A stretch of DNA of 64,000 nucleotides, from positions 1 to 64,000 of the forward strand of contig JAJPIW010000019.1 in the NCBI GenBank assembly GCA_021324575.1, given 5' to 3'. Positions 54,196 to 63,076 of the stretch are shown one piece after another; positions within the stretch are counted from its first letter, which is position 1; each line of letters opens with the position of its first letter. Under the pieces are notes generated by a model. That model did not search any database and was not told the origin of the DNA. It saw nothing but the letters and a program-made list of their open reading frames with translations. Position numbers and translations under genes: made by a program. The DNA is from Intrasporangiaceae bacterium. Lineage in GTDB: Bacteria > Actinomycetota > Actinomycetes > Actinomycetales > Dermatophilaceae.

Positions 54196-54696
54196 GTGTC
54201 TCGATTCATCGCATTGCTCAATGCCTCCGATCCGGACCTGCTGACCAACATCGAGAACGCTGGGGGCCAGGTGGTCTCGGTGTCCGAGCCCGGCTTCGTC
54301 ATCGTCGACGGCGACCAGACCGTCGCGGACGCAGTGGCCCAGCTCCAGGCGGTCCAGGCGGTCGGTCCGGTCGATGCGAGCTGGGACACCTCCCAGCTGT
54401 CGCTGGGGGACGACGTCGGCACCCTGGTGACTGCGTGGAACACCAGCCTCGGCCCGGACTACCAGGCGGCTCTGTCCGATCCCTACCGCAACGGGGAGTA
54501 CTGGGACTTCCCGGGAGGGTGCGACCCCACGATGCTTGGAGACGGTGGCGACGGCGGCGGTGGGCCGCTCGTGGCCGACAACGGGGGCGGCACTGGCGGA
54601 CAGGTGGCCAGTAACGATCCGCCACCGGGCGACGGCTGGGGCAGCTGGGACACCGGCACGACGACGGACGGACAGGATGGAGGTGAGCAGGCATGA
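54196..54696 (+). CDS. Small protein with inhibitor/propeptide-like start, coupled to the protease
   Basis: The 166-residue protein has no signal peptide. Residues 1-60 (FIALLNASDPDLLTNIENAGGQVVSVSEPGFVIVDGDQTVADAVAQLQAV) read as a beta-alpha-beta ferredoxin-like fold resembling peptidase propeptide or I9 inhibitor domains. Residues 60-110 are mixed, and 112-166 form a Gly/Asp-rich low-complexity tail. GTG 54196 has GAGGAG upstream. The stop overlaps the start of the metalloprotease gene, suggesting equal expression. The role as pro-domain, chaperone or inhibitor of that protease is inference. Confidence 0.55.
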   Translation: MSRFIALLNASDPDLLTNIENAGGQVVSVSEPGFVIVDGDQTVADAVAQLQAVQAVGPVDASWDTSQLSLGDDVGTLVTAWNTSLGPDYQAALSDPYRNGEYWDFPGGCDPTMLGDGGDGGGGPLVADNGGGTGGQVASNDPPPGDGWGSWDTGTTTDGQDGGEQA

Positions 54697-55481
54697 ACCA
54701 GGCCATGAGCGGAACCTGCGGTGTGGGTGTCGTGCTGGTGAACGGCCCCGCCGGAACGGCAGCGGCCTTCACCCAGGCCGAGATCATCGACATCACCATC
54801 GGCCTGACCCGTGGCTGGGACGTCCTCTACCGACTCTCCGGCACCTACTCGCCGGTGCGCCCGAAGCTGCTGTTCACCGCGGACTACAAGTTCATCACCC
54901 TGTCCCTGGACCCGGCCACCGTGCCGGCGGCGACCAACCCCAAGCCCACCTCCTCCGACTACAACGCGCGCGAGCCGCTGTGGCGCGACCCGGCACTCAC
55001 CGCCATGGGCTACAGCACCGGCACGTCAGGGATCTCGTCGTACAACAACGACCTGATGAACAAGGCGTGGTCGGTGGGCAAGGCGACGTCGGCCTACACG
55101 GTGTTCATCACCAAGTACAACGCCGCGTGGATGGCGTACACGTCGATCTCGGACGCCTACATGGTGCTCCAGTACCCCTGGGTCAGCACCAATGGGGCGG
55201 GGTTCCCGGGCGGAGGCTGGGGCAACAGCTGGCCGCGGACCTACGCCCACGAGACCGGGCACATCTTCCAGGCACCGGACGAGTACCTGGCCTCGAACTG
55301 CACCCGGACGAGCATCCACGGGGCTCTGCACATCCCGAACGCCAACTGTCAGCGGACGGCTACCGACACGGTGTTCCCGTGCCTGATGATCAACAACGTC
55401 GAGGATGCCTGCACCCCGACGATCCGCATCTGGGGTTGGGTCGACGACAACCACGACGGCGTGCTCGACGCCACGCCGTAA
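54693..55481 (+). CDS. Metzincin-like zinc metalloprotease
   Basis: The 262-residue protein has HETGHIFQAPDEY at residues 186-198, giving zinc ligands His186, His190 and Asp196 at the third-ligand spacing of metzincins with Asp (as in snapalysin), with Glu187 as base. Met232 in FPCLMINN may be the Met-turn. Cys203, 219, 230 and 240 may form two disulfides, which suggests an oxidising location, but no classical signal peptide is seen. The end VDDNHDGVLD is a single EF-hand/dockerin-like calcium loop. It is coupled to the upstream gene and faces the paralogue cluster. Confidence 0.7.
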   Translation: MNQAMSGTCGVGVVLVNGPAGTAAAFTQAEIIDITIGLTRGWDVLYRLSGTYSPVRPKLLFTADYKFITLSLDPATVPAATNPKPTSSDYNAREPLWRDPALTAMGYSTGTSGISSYNNDLMNKAWSVGKATSAYTVFITKYNAAWMAYTSISDAYMVLQYPWVSTNGAGFPGGGWGNSWPRTYAHETGHIFQAPDEYLASNCTRTSIHGALHIPNANCQRTATDTVFPCLMINNVEDACTPTIRIWGWVDDNHDGVLDATP

Positions 55482-55500
55482 GGGCGGCCGAAACGGGACC

Positions 55501-55548
55501 GTAGGGAGCGGATCGTCGGGGTGTGGACCCGGACGATCCGCTCCCTAC
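55501..55548. terminator. 17-bp perfect stem between convergent genes
   Basis: GTAGGGAGCGGATCGTC (55501-55517) pairs with its exact complement at 55532-55548 across a 14-nt loop that itself has GGG and CCC. It lies between the protease gene and the convergent 818-residue gene and can serve both directions. Confidence 0.75.
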
Positions 55549-55625
55549 GCTCCCGTAGGCGATGCCACGCCGATCCGCCGTACGCGTGCGGGTGCGGCAG
55601 CTGGCCACTGCGTGCTGCATTGGGC

Positions 55626-58082
55626 TCAGCCAGATGGTGTGCCGGTCGGGCTGGGTGCGGGTGCGGGTGCCGGGGCCGGCGGCAGAGCAGGGGGCGGCAC
55701 CGGGGTGGGCGGCGCGGCGACGGCGGGTGGCTGGAGCACCACGACCTCCTTGGTCTCGGTCACCGGGTCCATGACGACCTGCTTCTGGTCGGAGGTGTAG
55801 AGGGTCAGCTGGTAGGTGTAGCTGTGCCGCTCGGGCACGGCCAGCCGGAACCGCCAGACGACCGGCACCGTGAAGTCGGTGATCGGGTAGTCCTGCTCCA
55901 CCGAGATGTGTCCCGCCGCGTCGGTGAAGCTGACGTGGAGCGAGGCGAACGCCCAGGAGCTCGCGGCGTTCTTGAGCAGGTACGGCAGGAACTGCACGCG
56001 CCAGCCGTACGGGTCGCCCACCGGCAGCACCGTTCGGTCGGTGGTGAGCCAGGTGTCGTCGGAGCGGGTCAGGCCGTCGGAGTAGAAGACGCTGACCTGG
56101 TAGTCGAAGGTGCGCAGCGCCGGGTTCACGAGCGGCACGTCCCACGTCTTGACGTCTCCGTCGCCGGCCATCGTCACCGTGGTGCTCTGCTGGTAGCTGT
56201 TCGCCGGGTCCTGGTACCGCAGGGCGGTGACGATCTTGGACAGCAGCCCGCCGGTGCCGAACGAGCCGGCCGGGACCAGGGTCACCGACAGGGACTCGCG
56301 CTCGGGCTGGTCGAGCACGAGCCGACGGCTGTTGGACTGCCCCGGCTGCTGGGCGATCTGCTGGTTGCTGGTGTCCACCCAGGTGACCCGGTAGGTGTAC
56401 GGCTGGGTGATCGCCGTGCCGACGACCTCCACCCACTTGTCGGCCTGCTTGTCCGGGGTCAGGACGAACGACTGGGTTGCTGCGCCACTGGTCAGGTCGA
56501 CTTGCACCGCCTTGAAGCGGGACCAGTCCACGATGCCGACCTGCAGGTCGACCGCCAGTATGCCGAGGGTGTCGGTGTCGAGCACGAGTGCGGTGCCGTC
56601 GCCCGTGCCCTGCAGGTGCATGGTCTTGGTCGACCCGCGGTAGAAGACGTCGATCGCGTAGGAGAACTTCGTCTGGTCGGGGGCGGCGAGGTAGGTGCTG
56701 AAGATCTGCGGCGCCGTGGCGTCCTTGGTGAACTCGAAGTCCTTCGCCTCATCGATCTTGTTGGCGCCGTTGACCCCGTGGTACTCGAGGTGGGCCTTGA
56801 CCACGTCGACCGGCTCGTTCACGAAGTCCGCCGTGCAGGTGAGCTCGACGTCGGCGAACCGGAAGAACTGGGGGTCGAGGTCGATCTGCTTGCAGAACTG
56901 GCTGACCGGCATACCTTTGAGGATGTTGCTGAGGTTGTCGTTCGGCGCGAGTGTCGTTGTGACAGTGGCCTTCTCGTCGAAACGGGCGTCGAAGTTGCCG
57001 GTCGTCGTCTCGTCGACCTGCTTCAGGTGATAGGAGTCGATCGAGTCGCTGCCGTACTTGCGACCGTCGCCGCCGTCGGCGAGCGTCGTGGTGAGGCTCG
57101 GGTCGTCACCGGGCTTGAAGTCGTCGGGGTTGGTGGACTGGAGCAGCTTGTCGGCGAGGAAGTTGCTGATCAACGTCCAGCCCTGGGTGGTCAGCTGGGT
57201 GATCATCTCGGGCGTGATCACGGTGCTGCTCGCCGAGGGGATCACCTTGACCCACGCCGAGCCGGTGTCGACCGCGACCTTGGTGATGATGTCCCGCGCA
57301 CTGGTCGAGGACGCGTGGCTGTAGCTGTGTGTCTCCTCCGAGTCGGAGTAGGTGTCCCGGTAGGACCCGGACTCGCTGAGGTCCTGCCACTGCTCCTGGG
57401 TCGCGTCGAAGGTCTTCTGCGTGTCGCAATGGCAGACCATCGTGACGCCGTCGAGGCGGGAGGTGAACGTGAACTGGTAGCCGACCCAGATGGTCGACAT
57501 GTTCTTGTCGATGAGGTCCCACATGAGGGCAGAGCCGTCGAGGGTCAGCTTGGCGACGAAGGCGGCCCGCTCGTCGCCGGTCATGCTGGCCTTGCCGGCG
57601 CCGACGAGGGTGGTGACGAACTCGCCGCCCGCGGTGGGCTCGCCGTCGATGGCCACCGCGACGTTTCCGTCCTCGACCGGCACCGCGCTGATCTTGAGCG
57701 CGGCGGCCAGCTTGCCGAGGTCTCCGTTGATCTCGGTCGCCCACCAGCTCGAGTAGTCGACCCGGTCGGTAGCCGGCGCGGCGAGCAGCGCCTGCAGCGC
57801 GGGGTCGGCCGCCACGGCCTGACGGATCGCGGCCTCCTGTGCCGGGGTACGGGCCAAGTCCACCGAGAAGGTCAACAGCCCGCCCCCGAGCTTGGTGGCC
57901 CGGTCCGCCTCGGCGACCCGGTCCAGGGGCCGGCGGTACTGCACGAGGGAGAACAGCGGCTTGCCGTCGGCGTCCACCGCGATGTGTGGGCTCTGGGGCA
58001 TGACGTAGATGTTCAGGGCGTCGGTGTCGTCCATGAACACCGTGCAGCCTTCGACGGTGCGCTGGCCTGTGGTCGTGATCAT
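55626..58082 (-). CDS. Large multi-beta-domain protein, cluster paralogue A
   Basis: The 818-residue protein is of unrecognised family. Residues 1-75 (VEGCTVFMDDTDALNIYVMPQSPHIAVDADGKPLFSLVQYRR) match the starts of the proteins at 60227 and 63073. A middle module (about 195-260, LTLDGSALMWDLIDKNMSTIWVGYQFTFTSRLDGVTMVCHCD) also recurs in them. From about 500 on there are tandem beta domains with repeated YTYRVTWVD, FDYQVSVFYSDG and YTYQLTLYTSD strands. A Pro/Ala tail closes the chain (about 785-818). No signal peptide. ATG 58082 has GGAGGAG upstream; the longer frame to 58829 is antisense to the divergent gene. Confidence 0.75.
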   Translation of the reverse strand: MITTTGQRTVEGCTVFMDDTDALNIYVMPQSPHIAVDADGKPLFSLVQYRRPLDRVAEADRATKLGGGLLTFSVDLARTPAQEAAIRQAVAADPALQALLAAPATDRVDYSSWWATEINGDLGKLAAALKISAVPVEDGNVAVAIDGEPTAGGEFVTTLVGAGKASMTGDERAAFVAKLTLDGSALMWDLIDKNMSTIWVGYQFTFTSRLDGVTMVCHCDTQKTFDATQEQWQDLSESGSYRDTYSDSEETHSYSHASSTSARDIITKVAVDTGSAWVKVIPSASSTVITPEMITQLTTQGWTLISNFLADKLLQSTNPDDFKPGDDPSLTTTLADGGDGRKYGSDSIDSYHLKQVDETTTGNFDARFDEKATVTTTLAPNDNLSNILKGMPVSQFCKQIDLDPQFFRFADVELTCTADFVNEPVDVVKAHLEYHGVNGANKIDEAKDFEFTKDATAPQIFSTYLAAPDQTKFSYAIDVFYRGSTKTMHLQGTGDGTALVLDTDTLGILAVDLQVGIVDWSRFKAVQVDLTSGAATQSFVLTPDKQADKWVEVVGTAITQPYTYRVTWVDTSNQQIAQQPGQSNSRRLVLDQPERESLSVTLVPAGSFGTGGLLSKIVTALRYQDPANSYQQSTTVTMAGDGDVKTWDVPLVNPALRTFDYQVSVFYSDGLTRSDDTWLTTDRTVLPVGDPYGWRVQFLPYLLKNAASSWAFASLHVSFTDAAGHISVEQDYPITDFTVPVVWRFRLAVPERHSYTYQLTLYTSDQKQVVMDPVTETKEVVVLQPPAVAAPPTPVPPPALPPAPAPAPAPSPTGTPSG

Positions 58083-58105
58083 CGGTCGGTACTCCTCCGC
58101 GGGGT

Positions 58106-58164
58106 GATGTGCCCGGTCACAGGGGTCGACCCCTGTGATCCGACCCCTGTGACCGGGGGACATC
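58106..58164. promoter_or_regulatory. Palindromic operator array between divergent paralogues
   Basis: A perfect 22-bp palindrome (58117-58138; half-site TCACAGGGGTC) is followed by a further half-site CGACCCCTGTGACC (58141-58154) that is the exact complement of 58116-58129. The whole stretch 58106-58164 folds as a near-perfect inverted repeat ending GATGT / ACATC. It occupies the 108-bp gap between two divergent starts, the expected place for a regulator binding both promoters. Confidence 0.65.
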
Positions 58165-58190
58165 AAGTCCGAGGCGAATGTGGGTGACAC

Positions 58191-60218
58191 GTGCTGACGC
58201 TGGCCGACTCCCGCCGTGTGGGGCAGGCGACCGTGTACCGGGACGTCAGCTGGGCGGACGGTAGCCGCGCGCTCACCTCGCGCTACTACGTCCTCCCGGA
58301 CGAGCCGGCGCTGGCGGCGACCGACCGGGCGGCCGGCTACACGTTCTACCGGTACCGCGGCGCGCCGGGTAGCGCCGTGGGTGGTGGCCTGCTCGTCCTT
58401 GCGGTGCGGTTGCCCGCCCCGGAGGACATCCCGTATGCCGTGCGCGCGGCATACGGGCTGGCTGCGGACACCGAGGTGACCCTCGCCCCGCCGCCGATCT
58501 CGGCGAGCGCGGCCAGGGTCGCGTTCGGCGGTGAGGCCACGGCCGGCGAGCTCGTCACGTCGGTGTCGTGCGAGAGCGACGCGAGCACCGGCGGTGTCAC
58601 GGTGGTGGCTGTCCTCACCAGCGACGGAGCCGCGCTGGTCGACCAGGCGATGGAGCAGGGGCTTGCACCCGTGCACGTGGAGCTGGACCTGTCGGTGGAC
58701 TATGTGCTCGACGACATCGCGCTGACCGTCTGGTGTGATCTCCGAGCCTCGGCCCAGGTGGCCAGCGACCTGGCCGCGGCCGGCCAGGGCGGCTCGGCCG
58801 CACTCGCCGCTGAGCTCACGGCGCGACACCTGGCCGGGACAACCCTGCAGACGACGCGGCCGCTGTCGGCCGACGAGCAGACGGCCGTGGACGCCCTCTC
58901 CGCGCAGGTGTTGCAGAGCGCCGTGCTGCCGCAGCTGCTCGATGCGTCCGGCTCACCGCGCCCCCAGTCCGCCGCGCTCGACCAGCGGGCGAGCCTGACC
59001 CTCACCGCGTCGGCGCCGGGTGTGCTGCCCGTGACCCGGTCGGCGAACCTGACCCTCCCGGACGGCTCCGCCAACACCGTGTCGGCGGACCTCGGCGACG
59101 GCGGGCTGCGGCGGGTCGTGCGGGTCAGCGCGGTGGGCGACCTCGCGGCATACGGGATCGGAGCGGTGGCCGTGGCCCTCGACTACTCCGGTCGTATGCC
59201 GGACGGCACGGTCCTGCACCGGACGGCCGACGTCGAGCTCCGGCCGGGCCAGCCGGCCGCCGCGACCGTCTTCGACCTCGCCGCGCCCGACCAGCGCGGG
59301 GTGACCGCGAAGGTTGCGGTGCACTTCGCCGACGGCTCGGCGCCGTACGTCTTCGACCTGCCCGCCACTGACGCCGACGCGGTCGACCTGGATATCGACG
59401 CGCTGGGCGTGCTCGTCGTCGACATCGATCTGGTGAGCGCCGACCCCGGTGGGCTGGCCCAGGCTGTCGTCGAGTTCGCCTATGGGCAGGGGCAGTCCGC
59501 GATCGACGGCCGGTTGGTGCTGGACCGGGTGCAGCCGACCGGCCGATGGATGGCGGTGGTTCGGGAGACGCCGGCGGCGTACCGGTACCGGGTCACCTGG
59601 CTGCAGGGCTCGGACCGCACCGAGGGCGAGTGGCAGTCCGGGGACCGGAGCAGGTTGCGCCTCGAGGCGCCGTTGACCGGACCGACGAGCACGGTGACCG
59701 TCATCTCGGCCGGTGACTTCCAACAGCTGAGTGCCCTGGTGGTCGAGCTGCAAGCCGCGGACGACCAGCCGATGACGACGCTGCAGCTCACCGCGGCGGA
59801 CCAGACCCGGACGTGGACCCCTCCGTCGGGCGCGACCACCTATGAGTACCGCACGACGCTGGTCCGTCCCGACGGCTCGCACTCGGTCGGCCCGAGCGGG
59901 GTGACCGACCAACCCGTGCTCGTCGTGAGAGACACCTTGCGATTCGACGTCACCGTCATCGCGTCCCTGCTCGGGCTCGGCACCGACCTGACCCGCGTCG
60001 TGGTCGAGCTGGAGAGCCCCGACCCGGCAGCGCCGCACGTCACCCTCGTCTTCGACGCCTCGCCGCCGGCCCCGGCCCGGGCCACCCTGCGGTTGACCGA
60101 CCCCGACTCCCACGCCTATCGCTACCGCCTCACGCTCTGCCCGCCCTCGGTGCCGCCACTCGTGGGGGACTGGCAGAGCGGTTCCTCGTCCGTCCTCGTC
60201 CTCGTCCGAGCGTCCTAG
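58191..60218 (+). CDS. Large multi-beta-domain protein, cluster paralogue B
   Basis: The 675-residue protein is of the same unrecognised family. The N-terminal part (to about 100) is the most diverged. The shared middle module is at about 140-185 (VLTSDGAALVDQAMEQGLAPVHVELDLSVDY). Residues 395-675 hold three beta domains of about 95 residues, each ending in the pattern Y-[RE]-Y-R-x-T followed by W-Q-S-G or similar (YRYRVTWLQGSD, YEYRTTLVRPDG, YRYRLTLCPPS). No signal peptide or membrane helix. The start is GTG 58191. It is divergent from paralogue A and 8 bp from paralogue C. Confidence 0.72.
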   Translation: MLTLADSRRVGQATVYRDVSWADGSRALTSRYYVLPDEPALAATDRAAGYTFYRYRGAPGSAVGGGLLVLAVRLPAPEDIPYAVRAAYGLAADTEVTLAPPPISASAARVAFGGEATAGELVTSVSCESDASTGGVTVVAVLTSDGAALVDQAMEQGLAPVHVELDLSVDYVLDDIALTVWCDLRASAQVASDLAAAGQGGSAALAAELTARHLAGTTLQTTRPLSADEQTAVDALSAQVLQSAVLPQLLDASGSPRPQSAALDQRASLTLTASAPGVLPVTRSANLTLPDGSANTVSADLGDGGLRRVVRVSAVGDLAAYGIGAVAVALDYSGRMPDGTVLHRTADVELRPGQPAAATVFDLAAPDQRGVTAKVAVHFADGSAPYVFDLPATDADAVDLDIDALGVLVVDIDLVSADPGGLAQAVVEFAYGQGQSAIDGRLVLDRVQPTGRWMAVVRETPAAYRYRVTWLQGSDRTEGEWQSGDRSRLRLEAPLTGPTSTVTVISAGDFQQLSALVVELQAADDQPMTTLQLTAADQTRTWTPPSGATTYEYRTTLVRPDGSHSVGPSGVTDQPVLVVRDTLRFDVTVIASLLGLGTDLTRVVVELESPDPAAPHVTLVFDASPPAPARATLRLTDPDSHAYRYRLTLCPPSVPPLVGDWQSGSSSVLVLVRAS

Positions 60219-60226
60219 GAGTTCTC

Positions 60227-63076
60227 GTGCTCACCTTCGAGTCACCCGTCTACCTCATCGACGACATCGTCGTGTTCCGCGACCACGCGCTGCCGGGGTC
60301 GTTCTACTACCTGCACGGGTCGCCGCACATCACCAAGGTCAACGGCCAGCCGGTGTTCATGCTGTTGACCTACCGCAACGCGGTCGGCGGCGTCGCGGTC
60401 GCCCCGGTGACACGAGACCAGCTGGGCGGGGCCTTCCTGACCTTCGAGGTCGACTGCGGACTCAGCGTGACCCAGCTGGCCACCATCCAGGGAGAGCTGT
60501 CCGCCCTGGTGCCACCCGGCACGGCCGACGTCAACCTGACCCCCGTGCTCTACACGAGCGGCACGGCTCACGTCATCGCGCTGGACTACCAGGAGCCGCA
60601 GGAACCGGCCCCGGGTCTGCCGTTGCCGGTGGCCCCGCCGGTCCCGCCCGCGAGCATGCCCACCGTGTCCGGTCTGGGTGCCGCTGTCGCCGCGTCGGTG
60701 GCAACGGTGCCCCCGCCCAGCGCGGCCGCACAGGCCGACGCGGCGAACCGGCAGTTCGTGCGGGGGATCATCGGGTCGACCACGCCGTCCCTGCTCCAAG
60801 ACCTGCAGGCCTCGTTCTCGCTGTCGCTCACGCCGGACGCCGCCGCCCTGCTGGAGGCGGCCTACACCGACGACCTCTCACCGATCGGCGTCATGTACGA
60901 GCTGCAGTTCACCGGCTTGCGGCCCGCGCTGTCGGTCAAGGCGCACGGTGAGAAGAAGAAGATCTACGAGCACCTCCAGATGGCCTTCCACGCCGGCTAC
61001 ACCTCTGGCACGGCAGCAGCGCAGGGCGGAAACCAGCAACAGCAGCCCCTCGCCAAGGCGGCGCCTCCGCCCAACAAGGTCCAGCGGGTCCAGGGCCAGC
61101 AGCAGCAACAGCAACAGCCCGCCGGCGGCATCCAGGGCCAGCAACAGGCGCCACCGGTACAAGGTCAGCAGCCAGTACCGCCGGTACAGGGCCAGCAGCC
61201 AGTACCGCCGGTCCAAGGTCAACAGCCCGCGGCGCCAGCGCAGGGTCAGCCCGCGCCCCCGCCGGCCCAGGGCCAGCAACAACCGGCCGCGGGCGGCATA
61301 CAGGGTCAGCAGCAGCAGCAGCCGGCGGTGGGCGGGCTCGGGGCGGCGAAGCAGACCGGAACGGGCACCGGGACCGGGACCGGCACCCAGAACAAGCAGG
61401 ACACCTCGACCCAGGTCGCACTCTCGGTGGACATCGGCTACGAGGTCGAGAAGATGGTGCAGGACTCGACCATCACGATCGACATCGTGCGCCAGCGGGA
61501 CGACCAGTCGATGGACCAGCTGCAGACCCAGGCGCTGGACCTGATCAAGCAGCTGATCACCGAGGAGTTCTTCAAGCCGCAGATGACGACGGCGTCAGCG
61601 GGGGCGGCTGCCACCGCGGCCACTGCGGCCCGCCAGTTCAGCGGGGCCACCGCACCCGCGGGCGGCATGAACCGTGGCGCGGCGGGACAGGGGGGCCGGG
61701 TCGAGGTCGGCTTCCAGCTCCAGTACAAGGAGCAGAACGAGCTGGACACCTTCGACGTCGACTTCAACGTGGCCGCACCGGAGACCCGCACCCATGCCCC
61801 GAACGGCTTCTTCTCGGCGTTGCTCACCGACGTGGACAAGGCCACCCACATCGTGGAGGTCGACCTGGACAGCGAGTTCTTCAAGCAGATCGACGTGACC
61901 GTCACGAGCACAGCGGACCTGGACCGGTTCGACATCCAGGCCATCGACGTCGAGCTCCAGCACGGCGGGACGACCGACACCCCGGCCACCGCCGGGTCGA
62001 TCCAGTTCACGCCACAAAAGCTCGTCGGCGGTCACTTCATCGCCTTCCCCGACGCCGGGGACTACACGGTCCGGCACCGTACCGTCTACTCGTTCGGCAA
62101 CTCACCGGACATCGCGGCGCAGACGAACACGACGCGTCGGTCGACCCCGTGGATCAGCTCACCGGACCGGGCGTTGCTGGTGCACCCCGGGGACGACGTG
62201 GCGATCCGGTCGGTCTACGTCGAGCCGGGTGCGGTGGACTGGGACGTGGTTGGGCAGGTGGAGACCACCCTGACGTACGCGGACCCGGCGAACAGCTTCA
62301 CGACGTCGCGCACCTACCTGGTGAACGCGACGACGCCGCGCCAGGAGTGGCGGGTGCGACTCACCGACCCGGACCTGACGAGCTACCAGATCGGCCACAC
62401 CTGGCACCTCAAGGAGGGCCACAAGGTCGTTCCCGGCCCGACGGTGGACAGCAACCTCGACCACGTCTATGTCCCCGACCCGTTCGTGGACCGGCTGGAG
62501 GTCGTCGTGAACGGGCTCGTCGACAAGACCACGGTCGCTCGGATCGACGTCGAGTTCACGTACACCGACAAGGACAACGACTTCGAGGTCCAGAAGATCG
62601 TCCAGCTGGCCGGCCCCGACTTCGCGCCGACCGTGGTCGAGGTGCCGTTGATGGACGCCGACGTTCGGGAGTACACCTACCAGGCGACCCTGGCGAAGGT
62701 GAACGGAGCGCCCGAGCAGCAGGCGGCCCAGACCACCGACGCCGGCGCCGTCTTCATCAGCGAGGGCGGCCACTACCTGGACGTCAACATCACCATCCTG
62801 GGCCAGCTGGCGAGTGCCGGGCTGGACGGCATCCTGGTGGAGCTGCGGGCGGACCCACCGGACGGACAGCAGCAGGTGGTGCAGTCGGTGGCCATCGCGG
62901 CGACCGACCCGCCCAAGGCGACTCTCCGTCTGCTGCTCCGGTCCGACCGTGCCGACGGGTACGAGTTCAGGACGACGGCCTACCTCACGGCCGGCACCCA
63001 GGTGGTCAGGGACTGGGAGAGTGCCCAGGCGGCGAACCTGGTGCTCCAACCGGCCCGCCTCGTCACGCCCTCATGA
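60227..63076 (+). CDS. Large multi-beta-domain protein with Gln/Pro-rich linker, cluster paralogue C
   Basis: The 949-residue protein has the shared N-terminal domain (1-75, VYLIDDIVVFRDHALPGSFYYLHGSPHITKVNGQPVFMLLTYRN) and the shared middle module at about 200-250 (SLSLTPDAAALLEAAYTDDLSPIGVMYELQFTGLRPALSV). A low-complexity linker of Gln, Pro and Gly follows (about 265-372), then Thr-Gly repeats. Next comes a helical segment (about 400-450) and at least three tandem beta domains from about 655 to the end (TLTYADPANSF, FTYTDKDNDF, YTYQATL, YEFRTTAYL). AGGAG precedes GTG 60227. No signal peptide. Confidence 0.75.
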   Translation: MLTFESPVYLIDDIVVFRDHALPGSFYYLHGSPHITKVNGQPVFMLLTYRNAVGGVAVAPVTRDQLGGAFLTFEVDCGLSVTQLATIQGELSALVPPGTADVNLTPVLYTSGTAHVIALDYQEPQEPAPGLPLPVAPPVPPASMPTVSGLGAAVAASVATVPPPSAAAQADAANRQFVRGIIGSTTPSLLQDLQASFSLSLTPDAAALLEAAYTDDLSPIGVMYELQFTGLRPALSVKAHGEKKKIYEHLQMAFHAGYTSGTAAAQGGNQQQQPLAKAAPPPNKVQRVQGQQQQQQQPAGGIQGQQQAPPVQGQQPVPPVQGQQPVPPVQGQQPAAPAQGQPAPPPAQGQQQPAAGGIQGQQQQQPAVGGLGAAKQTGTGTGTGTGTQNKQDTSTQVALSVDIGYEVEKMVQDSTITIDIVRQRDDQSMDQLQTQALDLIKQLITEEFFKPQMTTASAGAAATAATAARQFSGATAPAGGMNRGAAGQGGRVEVGFQLQYKEQNELDTFDVDFNVAAPETRTHAPNGFFSALLTDVDKATHIVEVDLDSEFFKQIDVTVTSTADLDRFDIQAIDVELQHGGTTDTPATAGSIQFTPQKLVGGHFIAFPDAGDYTVRHRTVYSFGNSPDIAAQTNTTRRSTPWISSPDRALLVHPGDDVAIRSVYVEPGAVDWDVVGQVETTLTYADPANSFTTSRTYLVNATTPRQEWRVRLTDPDLTSYQIGHTWHLKEGHKVVPGPTVDSNLDHVYVPDPFVDRLEVVVNGLVDKTTVARIDVEFTYTDKDNDFEVQKIVQLAGPDFAPTVVEVPLMDADVREYTYQATLAKVNGAPEQQAAQTTDAGAVFISEGGHYLDVNITILGQLASAGLDGILVELRADPPDGQQQVVQSVAIAATDPPKATLRLLLRSDRADGYEFRTTAYLTAGTQVVRDWESAQAANLVLQPARLVTPS

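Noticed and set aside
58083-58829. Upstream extension of paralogue A on the minus strand
   Set aside because: It is antisense to paralogue B and lacks family similarity; ATG 58082 has a strong ribosome site.
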